Shown in pieces: positions 25,592-33,471 of a stretch of DNA of 39,704 nt (positions within the stretch are counted from its first letter, which is position 1; the number at the start of each line of letters is the position of its first letter). Below the pieces are notes generated by a model. That model ran no database searches. It was not told the DNA's origin and saw only the letters and a program-made list of their open reading frames with translations. Location of the stretch: contig CAZDXQ010000036.1 in assembly GCA_964509545.1 (NCBI GenBank), positions 1-39,704 of the forward strand. Reading direction: 5' to 3'. This DNA comes from JADJWR01 sp964509545 (GTDB lineage: Bacteria; Pseudomonadota; Gammaproteobacteria; Burkholderiales; Burkholderiaceae_F). The position numbers and the translations under genes are program-made.

Positions 25592-26821
25592 ATGCTGAAA
25601 CTGCATGAGACGGCGCGGCGGCGCGTGGCACGGCTCGCCGCGAGGCGGCCGCTGGTCGGCATCTGCATCGCGCTGGCGCTTGCCGCGCCGCTGTCGGCCG
25701 GGGCGGCGACCGCTGCAAAGCCAGGCGCGGTGCCGCCTGAACTCGAGCGCGAGACGCTGACCACGGCCGTCATCGCGCCCGAGATGAAGGAGCGCGTGTA
25801 CGTGGCCGACATCGCCATCAGCCACATCTCCGACGGCCGAATCCGCGTCTTCGATGCGCGCGGCGGCAAGTTCCTCGGCATGATCTCGACCGCTTATGCG
25901 GGCAACTTCACCGTCAGCGACCGGCGCGACGAGGTCTACGTGGCCACCTCGCACCTTTCGCGCAGCACGCGCGGCGAGCGCACCGACGTGCTCGAGGTCT
26001 ACGACACGGACAGCCTTGCCTTCAAGTACGAGGTTGTGCTGCCGCCGAAGCGGGCGCAGGCGCTGAACTATCGCGGCCTCGTCAGGGCCAGCGGCAACGG
26101 CCGCCTGGTGCTGGTGCAGAACGCCACCCCGGCCACGTCGATCACCGTGGTCGATCTGGCCGCACGCAAGGTCGTCAACGAGATCGCCACGCCCGGCTGC
26201 TGGGGCATCCTGCCTGCGGCGAGCCATGGTGCGCGCCTGTCGATGCTGTGCGGCGACGGCACGGTGGCGACGATCACGCTCGACGACGCCGGCCAGGTGA
26301 CCGACAGGCAGGTCAGCGGCAAGCTCTTCGATCCGGATCACGACGCCTGGTTTCATCACGCCGAGCAGGTCGGCGACCGCTACTGGTTCGTTTCCTTCCA
26401 GGGCCAGTTGACCGAACTCGATCTCGGTGCAGCGGCGCCGCAGGTCAGGTCGCAGCGCTTGCTGGTCGACGCGGCGCAGAAGAAACAGGGCTGGCGCCCG
26501 GGCGGCTACCAGAACTTCGCCGTCGACCCGGGCGGCCGCTGGCTCGTGCTCGGCATGCACGACAAGGGCGGCGAGGGCTCGCACAAGCGGCCGGCGCGGC
26601 AGTTGTGGACCTTCGACCTCGGCTCCGGCAAGCGGGTGGCGACCGCGCCCGGCCATGGCACGGTGTCGCTGACCTTCTCGCGCAGCGGCCAGCGACTGAA
26701 CGCGCTCGACGGCGAGAAAGGCGCGCTGCGCACCTGGCAGTTCAATGCCGGCGCCCTGAAAGCGCTGGCCGTGGTCGAGCCGGCCGGCGAGGCGCCGCTG
26801 CACCTGGAATCGCACGATTGA
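25592..26821 (+). CDS. aauB: Aromatic amine dehydrogenase, large (alpha) subunit
   Basis: 409 residues with a GAGGAGG ribosome site. A long basic N-region and signal peptide lead to the periplasm. The mature protein is a seven-bladed propeller of the amine dehydrogenase heavy-chain family. LPPKRAQALNYRGLVR, QNATPATSITVVDLAA and PGCWGILP match the aromatic amine dehydrogenase of Alcaligenes faecalis closely from memory, better than methylamine dehydrogenase. Two large and two small subunits form the enzyme, which oxidises primary amines such as tyramine, phenylethylamine and tryptamine to aldehyde and ammonia. It is first in an aauBEDA operon. Family is sure; aromatic rather than methylamine preference is inferred. 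Confidence 0.9.
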   Translation: MLKLHETARRRVARLAARRPLVGICIALALAAPLSAGAATAAKPGAVPPELERETLTTAVIAPEMKERVYVADIAISHISDGRIRVFDARGGKFLGMISTAYAGNFTVSDRRDEVYVATSHLSRSTRGERTDVLEVYDTDSLAFKYEVVLPPKRAQALNYRGLVRASGNGRLVLVQNATPATSITVVDLAARKVVNEIATPGCWGILPAASHGARLSMLCGDGTVATITLDDAGQVTDRQVSGKLFDPDHDAWFHHAEQVGDRYWFVSFQGQLTELDLGAAAPQVRSQRLLVDAAQKKQGWRPGGYQNFAVDPGGRWLVLGMHDKGGEGSHKRPARQLWTFDLGSGKRVATAPGHGTVSLTFSRSGQRLNALDGEKGALRTWQFNAGALKALAVVEPAGEAPLHLESHD

Positions 26822-26829
26822 GCGCCGCC

Positions 26830-27378
26830 ATGTCGCTGGCGTCGACTGTCGCACCGATCGACCCGCTGTGGGCGGCGATCTGCGTTGCGCTGACCGCGGT
26901 GCTGCTGCTGCATGCGGCGGCGGCGAAGGCAGGGGATCTGGCGCTGTTCGAGCAGCATCTGGCCACCTATGGTGTCCCGTCGCGGCTGCTGGGGTGGGCG
27001 GCGCGCGGACTGCCTGCGGCCGAGGGGCTGGCGGTGATCGCGCTGCTGTCGCCGTGGCGCTGCGCCGGCGCTGCGCTGGCCGCCTCGCTGCTGCTTCTTT
27101 ACGCGGCGGCAATGGCCTGGCAGCGGCTGCACGGGCGCGTGCTCGACTGCGGCTGCGGCGGGGCGCCGCTGCGCATCTCCTGGACGCTCGTGGGGCGCAA
27201 CCTGGTGCTGGCGGCGATCGCCGCGGCGGCCGCGGTACCGGTCGCGCAGCGGGGACTCGGCGTCGCCGACGCGCTGGTTATCGCCGCCGCGGTCGTGCTC
27301 GGCACGCTGTTGTACGCGGCCTTCAACCAGGTGCTGCGCCAGGGTGGCGCGCTGGATCCGGCCGCGCTGTCGCGCTGA
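26830..27378 (+). CDS. aauE: Amine dehydrogenase maturation membrane protein (MauE/AauE)
   Basis: 182 residues, 8 bp after aauB. It has about four membrane helices and the conserved pairs LDCGCGG and LHAAAAKAGD, as in MauE. The DoxX/MauE family is thought to feed reducing equivalents to, or cooperate with, MauD in folding the disulfide-rich small subunit. The ATG at 26830 has no strong ribosome site and a TTG at 26818 overlapping the aauB stop is possible, so translation is probably coupled. Confidence 0.85.
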   Translation: MSLASTVAPIDPLWAAICVALTAVLLLHAAAAKAGDLALFEQHLATYGVPSRLLGWAARGLPAAEGLAVIALLSPWRCAGAALAASLLLLYAAAMAWQRLHGRVLDCGCGGAPLRISWTLVGRNLVLAAIAAAAAVPVAQRGLGVADALVIAAAVVLGTLLYAAFNQVLRQGGALDPAALSR

Positions 27379-27397
27379 TTCGCTCGAGGACGATGAC

Positions 27398-27988
27398 ATG
27401 GATGCGATGACGATCTCGGTGGTCCTGCTGTGGCTGGCGGTGATCGCGCTGGCGCTGCTGCTGTGGGCGCTGTCGCGGCAGGTCGGCGTGCTGTTCGAGC
27501 GCGTCGCACCGATGGGCGCGCTGATCACCGACAGCGGGCCGGCGGTGGGCAGCGCTTCGCCGGCCTTTGCGCTGACCGGCGTCCAGTCGGAGGACATCAC
27601 CCTTGGCGGGCCGGCGGCGACGCCGACGCTGGTGTTTTTCCTGTCGCCGACGTGCCCGGTGTGCAAGAAACTGCTGCCGGTGCTCAAGGCCCTGCGGCGC
27701 GACGAAGGCAGGCGACTGCGCGTGGTGCTGGCCAGCGACGGCGAGGCGGCTGCGCACCTGGCCTTCGTGCGCGAGCAGCGGCTGGAAGAATTCCCCTACG
27801 TGCTGTCGACCGAACTGGGCATGACCTACCGCGTCTCGCGCCTGCCCTACGGCGTGCTGCTCGATGCACGCGGCGTGGTCGCGGCCAAGGGCCTGATCAA
27901 CTCGCGCGAGCAGCTCGACAGCCTGCTGAACGCGCACGACATGGCCACGCCGTCAATCCAGCAGTACCTGAGCGGCTCGGCCGCCTGA
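27398..27988 (+). CDS. aauD: Thioredoxin-like amine dehydrogenase maturation protein (MauD/AauD)
   Basis: 196 residues. One N-terminal membrane anchor (about residues 5-25) is followed by a periplasmic thioredoxin-fold domain with active-site CPVC (Cys86, Cys89) in FFLSPTCPVCKKLLP, and a cis-Pro region at RLPYGVL. MauD proteins are needed for correct disulfides in the small subunit. In A. faecalis the aauD counterpart is required for growth on aromatic amines. GAGGACG precedes the ATG at 27398. It lies between aauE and aauA, as in mau and aau clusters. Confidence 0.9.
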   Translation: MDAMTISVVLLWLAVIALALLLWALSRQVGVLFERVAPMGALITDSGPAVGSASPAFALTGVQSEDITLGGPAATPTLVFFLSPTCPVCKKLLPVLKALRRDEGRRLRVVLASDGEAAAHLAFVREQRLEEFPYVLSTELGMTYRVSRLPYGVLLDARGVVAAKGLINSREQLDSLLNAHDMATPSIQQYLSGSAA

Positions 27989-28018
27989 CGCGGCAGATCC
28001 CACCACGGAGAACCGACC

Positions 28019-28561
28019 ATGCGCTGGTTGCTTGACCTCACCGATCGCATCACCGAGCGGCAGTTGCGCAACGTCGCGCACCGCCACGGCCGCCGCAGTC
28101 TGCTCGGCCGAATCGGCGCGCTGATGGTCGGCGGTGCGGTGCTGCCGATGCTGCCGTTCGACCGCAGCGGCCAGTTCGGCACCGCGCACGCGGCCACCGG
28201 AGGCAGGAAGGCGGCCGACAAGCGCGACGATCCGACGCAGTGCGAGTACTGGCGCTACTGCGCCTTCGACGGCTACATCTGCAGCTGCTGCGGCGGCACG
28301 CTGACCCAGTGCCCGCCGGGCACCGAGGCGTCGAAGGTGAGCTGGGTCGGCACCTGCCTGAACCCGAAGGACGGCCGCAACTACCTCGTCTCGTACAACG
28401 ACTGCTGCGGCAAGGGCTCCTGCGGCAACTGCCTGTGCAACAACAACGAGCGCGAGCGCCCGGGCTACCGGCTCGGCGTGCACAACGACATCAACTGGTG
28501 CATGGCCAACAGCAGTTCGATGTTCCACTGCACGACGGCGGTGATCGTCGGCGTGGCCTGA
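28019..28561 (+). CDS. aauA: Aromatic amine dehydrogenase, small (beta) subunit, TTQ-bearing
   Basis: 180 residues. The leader HGRRSLLGRIGALMVGGAVLP is a twin-arginine signal. The mature part is very Cys-rich: 14 Cys between residues 75 and 171, compared with 12 in classical methylamine dehydrogenase. Trp109 (in SWVGTC) and Trp160 (in DINWCM) are 51 residues apart, exactly the spacing of the two Trp that become tryptophan tryptophylquinone. CSCCGG, YNDCCGK, RERPGY and NWCMANSS are features of the aromatic amine dehydrogenase small chain. TTQ formation needs MauG-type enzymes, none of which is in this window. It overlaps the cytochrome gene by one base. Confidence 0.93.
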   Translation: MRWLLDLTDRITERQLRNVAHRHGRRSLLGRIGALMVGGAVLPMLPFDRSGQFGTAHAATGGRKAADKRDDPTQCEYWRYCAFDGYICSCCGGTLTQCPPGTEASKVSWVGTCLNPKDGRNYLVSYNDCCGKGSCGNCLCNNNERERPGYRLGVHNDINWCMANSSSMFHCTTAVIVGVA

Positions 28562-29043
28562 TGAAGCGCGGGCTGTCGGTCCTGGCCGCGGCAGGCCTGC
28601 TGGCCGGCACCGCCGCGGCGCAGACGGTGTCGATGACGCTGGGGCGCAGCTTCAAGCGCCCCGATGCGCCGTCGGTGGCGCCGACGAGCAGCGCGCGCAG
28701 CCTGTACGTGCTGAATTGCTCCGGCTGCCATGGGCTCGACGGCGCAGGCGCCACCGACGTGCCCGACATGCGCCGGCTCGGACTGTTCCTGCGGCTGGAT
28801 GGCGGCCGCCAGTTCATCGTCAGCGTGCCGGGCGTGATGAACGCCGGTTTGTCCGACGCGCAGATCGCCGAAGTCACCAACTGGGTGCTGGCGACGATCG
28901 CGCCGGACTCGCTGCCGCCCGGTCACCGCCCGTTCGACGCGAACGAGATCGCACAGGCGCGGCGCGAGCCGCTGGCCGACGTCGCCGCCGCCCGCGCGGC
29001 GCTGCTCGCGCAGGCGCGAAGCCGAGGCGTGGACTTGCGCTAG
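28561..29043 (+). CDS. Periplasmic monohaem c-type cytochrome of the aau operon
   Basis: 160 residues, starting within the aauA stop (TGATG). A signal peptide ends at TAAAQT. A single haem c motif CSGCH covers residues 53-57, and Met93 in VPGVMNAGLSD is the likely distal ligand. It equals orf-2 of the A. faecalis aau region, which encodes a small periplasmic monohaem cytochrome. It may accept electrons from the dehydrogenase, although azurin also serves in that species. The C-terminal tail (about residues 120-160) is Ala/Arg-rich and less conserved. Confidence 0.88.
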   Translation: MKRGLSVLAAAGLLAGTAAAQTVSMTLGRSFKRPDAPSVAPTSSARSLYVLNCSGCHGLDGAGATDVPDMRRLGLFLRLDGGRQFIVSVPGVMNAGLSDAQIAEVTNWVLATIAPDSLPPGHRPFDANEIAQARREPLADVAAARAALLAQARSRGVDLR

Positions 29044-29650
29044 CGACGCCTGCCGCTGCATCTCCCCGTGAGCCGCGGCCTGGTGGCCGCCGGTGCCCGA
29101 GGGCCGCGCGGCGGAGCGGTTCTCGTCGCCCAAGGTCGTGGACAGGCCGCGACAGCGCTTCCAGCACACGTTCTGCGTTGACCCGCACGCGCCGTCACGC
29201 CGCCAGCTGGCGCGAGTCGTCCGCGGAAAGGCGGCCGGTGACACGGACGATCGAGGCGGCTTTCGGCAGCGACACCTGACGGATCCGTCCAGGAATCTGC
29301 GCGCTCGGCGAACGGACGATGCGGCCTGGACGTGAAGCCCTGGCGGCATGACCGACGCCCGCGCCGGCGGCATCGGCTGCCGTTCTTTCCACAGGCCGCG
29401 GCGAAGCGCGCCGCGCTCCGACCTCGCGGTGTGCAATGCTTGCCGAGTCGATGCTGCGTTCGGAACCGTGACAATCGACGCCCGGGTCCGCGGCGCATGC
29501 AGTGGAAAATGCGCCGGATGTGGTTCGCGAACGTCTTCGAGGCGCTTTGACAAGGCGATGGCCGATGGGCTTGTCAGGATTGCGTGCGCTCACGCGGGGC
29601 GTCCAGCCACCGCCCGACGGCTCTGACGCAGCGGCGATGACGGGGCGCGC
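29044..29650. other. 607-bp intergenic region without a supported gene
   Basis: Only low-quality reading frames in several phases are seen here, with Arg-rich composition typical of antisense or out-of-frame high-GC DNA. No hairpin with a T-run and no clear promoter was found. A minus-strand frame (29195-29809) was considered and set aside. Confidence 0.5.
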
Positions 29651-31798
29651 TTGAGTTCCACGGAAAACGGCGCTGCGCAGGCATCGCCATCCGAGCTGGC
29701 ACCGCCGCGCCCTCCCGAAGCCGAAGGCGGCGCTCGGAGCCCGGGTGAACGCGTGGGCACCGAACACAGGCGAATGGCGCTGGCGCTGCTGCTCTCCCTG
29801 CTGATGCACGCGCTGCTGCTGAGCCTGACCTTCGGTGGCCAGGGCGCCGGGCTGCCGGGCTTCGGCTTTCCTTGGCGTGATCGACGGATCGAGGCGCCCG
29901 ATCTGCGCATCGTGCTCATTCCACGGGAGGGTGCAGCGGCCGAGGCTGCGAGCACGCCGGTGGCCGGGCCGTCGCGGACGGAATCCATCGAGCAGCCCAT
30001 TGCTCGCGCGCAGGTTCCGGCGCCGTTCGTGGCCGCCACGCCGCCCGTCGTGGACAAGGCAGTCGCGGACGTGCCCGCGGTCCAGCCGACTGCTGAGGCC
30101 GAGTCAACGCAAAATGCCGCCAGTGCGGATGCCGGGCAGGCGCCGTTTCGCGACGATGGACCGGGCGATGCCGCGCCCCCTCAGGTCTCCGAGCCGGCCG
30201 CGACCGAGGTGAAGCCGCCCGGCGGGGCCGTATCGGCCACGCCCGCCGCTGAGTCGGTGCCGTCGTCGGTCATCGTCGCGGCGCCGAGCGCCTCGAGCCC
30301 GGAAACCGTCACTCTGGCGGAGCGAGGTGCAAGCGATATCGCGCAGCCGCGATTCGATCCGGAGCCGCGGGAGCAGCCCCTTCAGCCGACCGAACCCGAC
30401 CTTTCGGAGCGCGAGCCACGACCCCAGGCGGATATCCCCGAGGACACTCGTGAGGAAGCGGCGCGCCTCGAGCGCGAGCGACAGGAGGCCGCCCGACTGG
30501 AGGCGGACCGCCTCGCGGCGGAGCAACGGGAATCCGAGCGCCGAGACGCGGCGCGGCAAGAGGCCGCTCGTCTGGAAGCGGCGCGGGCCGAGGCCGAGCG
30601 GCAGGAAGCCGAACGCAGGGAGGCCGCGCGGCAGGAGGCTGCCCGTCGGGAAGCGGAACGCGTTGAAGCCGAGCGCCATGAAGCTGAGCGCGAGGAAGCT
30701 GCCCGCCGGGAAGCCGCGAGCATTGAGGCCGAGCGACGGGAAGGTGAACGCCGGGAGGCGGCTCGACAGGAAGCCGCCCGTCGCGAAGCGGAGCGCCTGC
30801 AAAGCGAACGACAGGAGGCCGAACGACAGGAGGCCGAACGGCAGGAGGCCGAACGGCAGGAGGCGGCTCGACAGGAAACTGCTCGCCGGGAATCAGAACG
30901 CCTCGAGGCCGAGCGCCGTGAAGCGGAGCGCCGGGAAGCCGCCCGTCAGGAAACCGCCCGTCAGGAAGCCGCCCGTCAGGAAGCCGAGCGCCGCGATGCC
31001 GAGCGCGAGGAAGCTGCCCGCCGGGAAGCCGCGCGTGTTGAGGCCGAGAGACGGGAAGCCGAACGCCGGGAGGCGGCTCGGCAGGAAGCCGCCCGTCGCG
31101 AAGCCGAGCGCGCCGAGGCCGACCGACGAGAGGCCGAACACCAGGACGCCGCGCGACGGGAAGCCGCCCGTCGTGAAGCAGAGCGCCTCGACGCCGAGCG
31201 ACGGGAGGCGCAACGCCAGGAGGCCGCCCGGCAGGAGGCCGCGCGCGAGGAAGCCGCAAGGGCCGAAGCGGCGCGGCAGGCGCAGGCGCGGCAGGACGCG
31301 CAGGTCGAGGCCAAACGACAGGAAGAAGCAAGAAGGCAAGAGCGGCTCCAGGCGATCGGGCGTCAGCTGGATGAGGAAGCCGCGCAGCGCGACGCCGCTT
31401 CGACCGCCGCGAGGGCGTCTTCCACGCTGCCCCTGTCGTTGAGCACCGCACGTCGAGCAAGGCTATGGGGGCGCGCCGACGCCAACGCCGAACTCATCCG
31501 TTACGCGGAGGCCTGGGAACGGAAGATCCAGCTGAACACGCCGCTCGAAACGGTCCGCGAACTGGCGAATCGGCCGCACACCACGCCGATGGTGACGGTG
31601 GCGATCCGCAGCAACGGATCGGTGGAGTCGGTCACCTTCGTCCGCTCCAGTGGCGTGGCGGAAGTCGACGAGGCGATTCGGCGCATTGTGCACAGCCACG
31701 AGCACTATCCGGCGTTCCCGCCCGCACTGGCTCTCGAGTTCGACGTGATCGAGATCCGCCGGACGTGGCAGTTCGACGTGGCGGTCCGGCTGTACTGA
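29651..31798 (+). CDS. TonB-like protein with giant pentapeptide-repeat helix
   Basis: 715 residues from a TTG at 29651; an in-frame ATG at 29774 gives 674 residues and begins exactly at the membrane helix. Order: a short cytoplasmic segment, one membrane helix (MALALLLSLLMHALLLSLTF), a Pro/Ala-rich periplasmic linker (about 80-265), about 300 residues of pentads of the form EAxRx, then a C-terminal TonB-like domain of about 95 residues (NGSVESVTFVRSSGVAEVDE, then TWQFDVAVRLY). The layout resembles TolA/TonB: membrane anchor, long helical stalk across the periplasm, receptor-contacting domain. No exbB/exbD or tolQ/R is adjacent. It may power an unidentified outer-membrane process. Start site uncertain. 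Confidence 0.8.
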   Translation: MSSTENGAAQASPSELAPPRPPEAEGGARSPGERVGTEHRRMALALLLSLLMHALLLSLTFGGQGAGLPGFGFPWRDRRIEAPDLRIVLIPREGAAAEAASTPVAGPSRTESIEQPIARAQVPAPFVAATPPVVDKAVADVPAVQPTAEAESTQNAASADAGQAPFRDDGPGDAAPPQVSEPAATEVKPPGGAVSATPAAESVPSSVIVAAPSASSPETVTLAERGASDIAQPRFDPEPREQPLQPTEPDLSEREPRPQADIPEDTREEAARLERERQEAARLEADRLAAEQRESERRDAARQEAARLEAARAEAERQEAERREAARQEAARREAERVEAERHEAEREEAARREAASIEAERREGERREAARQEAARREAERLQSERQEAERQEAERQEAERQEAARQETARRESERLEAERREAERREAARQETARQEAARQEAERRDAEREEAARREAARVEAERREAERREAARQEAARREAERAEADRREAEHQDAARREAARREAERLDAERREAQRQEAARQEAAREEAARAEAARQAQARQDAQVEAKRQEEARRQERLQAIGRQLDEEAAQRDAASTAARASSTLPLSLSTARRARLWGRADANAELIRYAEAWERKIQLNTPLETVRELANRPHTTPMVTVAIRSNGSVESVTFVRSSGVAEVDEAIRRIVHSHEHYPAFPPALALEFDVIEIRRTWQFDVAVRLY
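30450..31350 (+). repeat. 15-bp tandem repeat array encoding EAxRx pentads
   Basis: About 60 degenerate 15-bp units encode E-A-(A/E)-R-(Q/R) pentads within the TonB-like gene. Units differ mostly at third positions. The charge pattern, with Glu and Arg a few residues apart, is that of stable single alpha-helices rather than heptad coiled coils. Confidence 0.85.
30686..31111 (+). repeat. 315-bp higher-order duplication inside the pentad array
   Basis: The segments 30686-30796 and 31001-31111 are nearly identical (both begin GAGCGCGAGGAAGCTGCCCG) and are exactly 315 bp, or 21 pentads, apart. So the array grew at least once by duplication of a multi-unit block. Confidence 0.8.
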
Positions 31799-31877
31799 CG
31801 GGACAGAGCCGGAAGGCGCGATCACTGTGAAGCTGCGGTTCGGCGTGGCTTCCGCGGCCGCTCCAGCCGTTGAAGCG

Positions 31878-31897
31878 CGCCGGCTTTTTCGCCGGCG
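31878..31897 (+). terminator. Possible terminator hairpin after the TonB-like gene
   Basis: CGCCGGC (31878-31884) pairs with GCCGGCG (31891-31897), and the T-run is in the loop rather than after the stem, so it is only a weak candidate. It lies 80 bp past the stop codon. Confidence 0.35.
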
Positions 31898-32022
31898 AGG
31901 AGCCGACATTCAGCGTTCGCACGCTGCAGCCGTGCGCGCCACTGTCCTGTCGAATTGCTCTGGTCGTGCTTTCGGCTATCTGCTGCCGCTTGCGTCTCGT
32001 GGTCGAATGACCGAAACAGACT

Positions 32023-32063
32023 GACAGCTGTCACTCGAGTTTTCCGGCTGAACGACAGCTGTC
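32023..32063. repeat. Paired GACAGCTGTC palindromes
   Basis: Identical 10-bp palindromes occur at 32023-32032 and 32054-32063, 31 bp apart, with a related site GTCAGCTGTA at 32100-32109. They could be operator sites or part of a repeat family. Confidence 0.6.
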
Positions 32064-32451
32064 GCCTACACCAGACATAGGGCGATCCGCTGGTCGGCTG
32101 TCAGCTGTACCTCGGAACCAGCCATTCAAGGGCGGTCGTGCAAATGACGACGATGCGCAGCCAAGACGTGGGCGTCCAACGACTGTTGACGCGGGCCGCG
32201 AACTGGAACTGCCGACCCACGCCCGACATTGGCGATGTTGTGATCGAGTGACCTGTTCGCTGCGATCGTCGGCCATTCGCCGCCTTCGACATGTAACCTC
32301 CGCCGTGGAGAGCCCCCGTCCTCGGGGAAGCCGCTCCAGTTCGCGAGGTCAAGGCCAAATCGAACGCCTCACCGGTGCTGGATGCAAGCGAGGTCGCCTG
32401 TCCCTCGGTAACTGCAGCCGCCTAATCACGACCTGTTTTCTCACGGGCAGC

Positions 32452-32476
32452 CAGAACTGCTTTAATCACAGTTCTG
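32452..32476. repeat. Inverted repeat CAGAACTG-n9-CAGTTCTG
   Basis: Perfect 8-bp arms (32452-32459 and 32469-32476) around the AT-rich loop CTTTAATCA, followed by AT-rich sequence. It is a possible regulator-binding dyad or hairpin. No adjacent gene explains it. Confidence 0.45.
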
Positions 32477-32607
32477 ACGGACGAATATAAACAACTTTAC
32501 TGCGAGACCGGTCGTAGCCAAAGGCGGCTCAAGAGCTCGCGAATGCCCGCTCATGGCCGACTGCCGTAGATCGAGTTGATCGCCGGAAGCGGCCGGCGGT
32601 CGATTGA

Positions 32608-32646
32608 CGCAGTCACTGCGAGCGACGCCTTCAGGGCGTGACTGCG
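32608..32646. repeat. Inverted repeat CGCAGTCAC-n21-GTGACTGCG
   Basis: Perfect 9-bp arms at 32608-32616 and 32638-32646 with a 21-base centre. It lies in the gene-poor region and no function can be assigned. Confidence 0.45.
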
Positions 32647-33136
32647 AATCTACGCTGCCGGCCAGTTCCGGTCCTTCGCTCGCCGGTGACGAGACAGTCG
32701 GACCGGCCGGTAGAAGGGTGAAGCGGTCATCGCGTATACACCGATCGTGCCGGCCTGAAACGAAAGAACGCCGCGCTGAGTCTCCAGCGAGCCATGTGTG
32801 GCTATGCGCGGGCGAGTGGAGCTGCAATTTCGTTATTCGCGTCCTTCACGCCGAGCGATCGACAAGCATCGGCTGATCTGCGCCCGCGAAGTGCAGGTAG
32901 GCCGGCCGGTGACGGCGAATGTCGCGCAGCGCCCCGGTCGAACACCTGAACCGCACTCCTGTTCGCCGCTGTGAGATCAACGCCCTGCGGTTCCGTCAAT
33001 ACCTCACGCTCATGATTTCTTGTCGATTATTCGCGTGTGCTTGATCTGTACGACCTCGCACGTACTTCGCGTAGGCTGTCTCCAGGGCCATACAGCGCGC
33101 AATAGACGCGCAGTTTCAGGGACAGAGAGGGGGGAC

Positions 33137-33471
33137 ATGCCACGAGACACTCGCGGCGGCGGGCTGCCGACGGCGACGCCGCGCCGACGCAACCACAGTT
33201 CGCAGCTGCCGGCGCGCTCCCCGAGGACGAGTTCTGCCGGCTGATCGGCAGCCTGTGCGGCCTGCACCAGATCCCATTCGACGTCTCGTTGCTGCGCAGT
33301 CGATTCCCCGGTCCGCACGATCTCGAAAGACTTCGGGCTGCGCTGGCCGAGGTCGGTTTGGAGACGAGCGAGTTGCCCGGCGACGCTGGCATCAGCGGCG
33401 CCAACTGGATCGGGGTCGCGCTGCTGAAATCTGAAACACGGCCTGGCGCCGTCCGCCCAGCAATCATTAGC
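33137..33471 (+). pseudogene. N-terminal fragment of type I secretion ABC transporter (C39-like domain), interrupted
   Basis: The frame through 33289-33471 encodes EDEFCRLIGSLCGLHQIPFD, then LLRSRFPGPHDLERLRAALAEVG, then NWIGVALLKSE. This is the degenerate peptidase C39-like N-terminal domain of RTX-type secretion ABC transporters such as HlyB. It stops at an inserted IS element after ATC-ATT-AGC; the remaining domain, membrane helices and ATPase continue in frame at 35402. Between the stop at 33103 and 33289 this frame has no ATG, GTG or TTG. The nearest good start is the ATG at 33137, behind GAGAGGGGGG, but in another frame, so a one-base loss near 33150-33200 is likely. Joined, the protein would be about 725 residues, the normal size for this family. 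Confidence 0.75.
33466..33471 (+). repeat. Left target-site duplication ATTAGC
   Basis: A 6-bp direct repeat flanking the IS element, the other copy being at 35396-35401. It is within the interrupted ABC transporter gene. Confidence 0.8.

Larger units (their letters stand above)
31799..33105. other. Gene-poor 1.3-kb region with palindromes
   Basis: No coding sequence is supported. Base composition is visibly less GC-rich than in the flanking genes, for example around 32440-32500. It contains two perfect GACAGCTGTC palindromes, a related third site, two longer inverted repeats and a short hairpin after the TonB-like gene. It may be a relic of an integrated element or an array of intergenic repeats. 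Confidence 0.5.

Noticed and set aside
25592..28561. Naming the cluster mau (methylamine dehydrogenase)
   Set aside because: Small-subunit motifs CSCCGG, RERPGY and NWCMAN, and large-subunit LPPKRxQxLNY, fit the aromatic amine enzyme better. No mauF, mauG, mauL, mauM or mauN is present.
29195..29809. Minus-strand frame of about 200 residues before the TonB-like gene
   Set aside because: No family, no ribosome site, Arg/Ala-rich composition, and it overlaps the start of the TonB-like gene.
30450..31350. Repeat array as a possible CRISPR
   Set aside because: The 15-bp units are contiguous with no spacers and lie in frame within a protein gene.
30104..31460. Several long open frames on both strands over the pentad repeats
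   Set aside because: Any 15-bp tandem repeat without stop codons opens several frames. Only the frame with a membrane anchor and TonB-like end makes sense.
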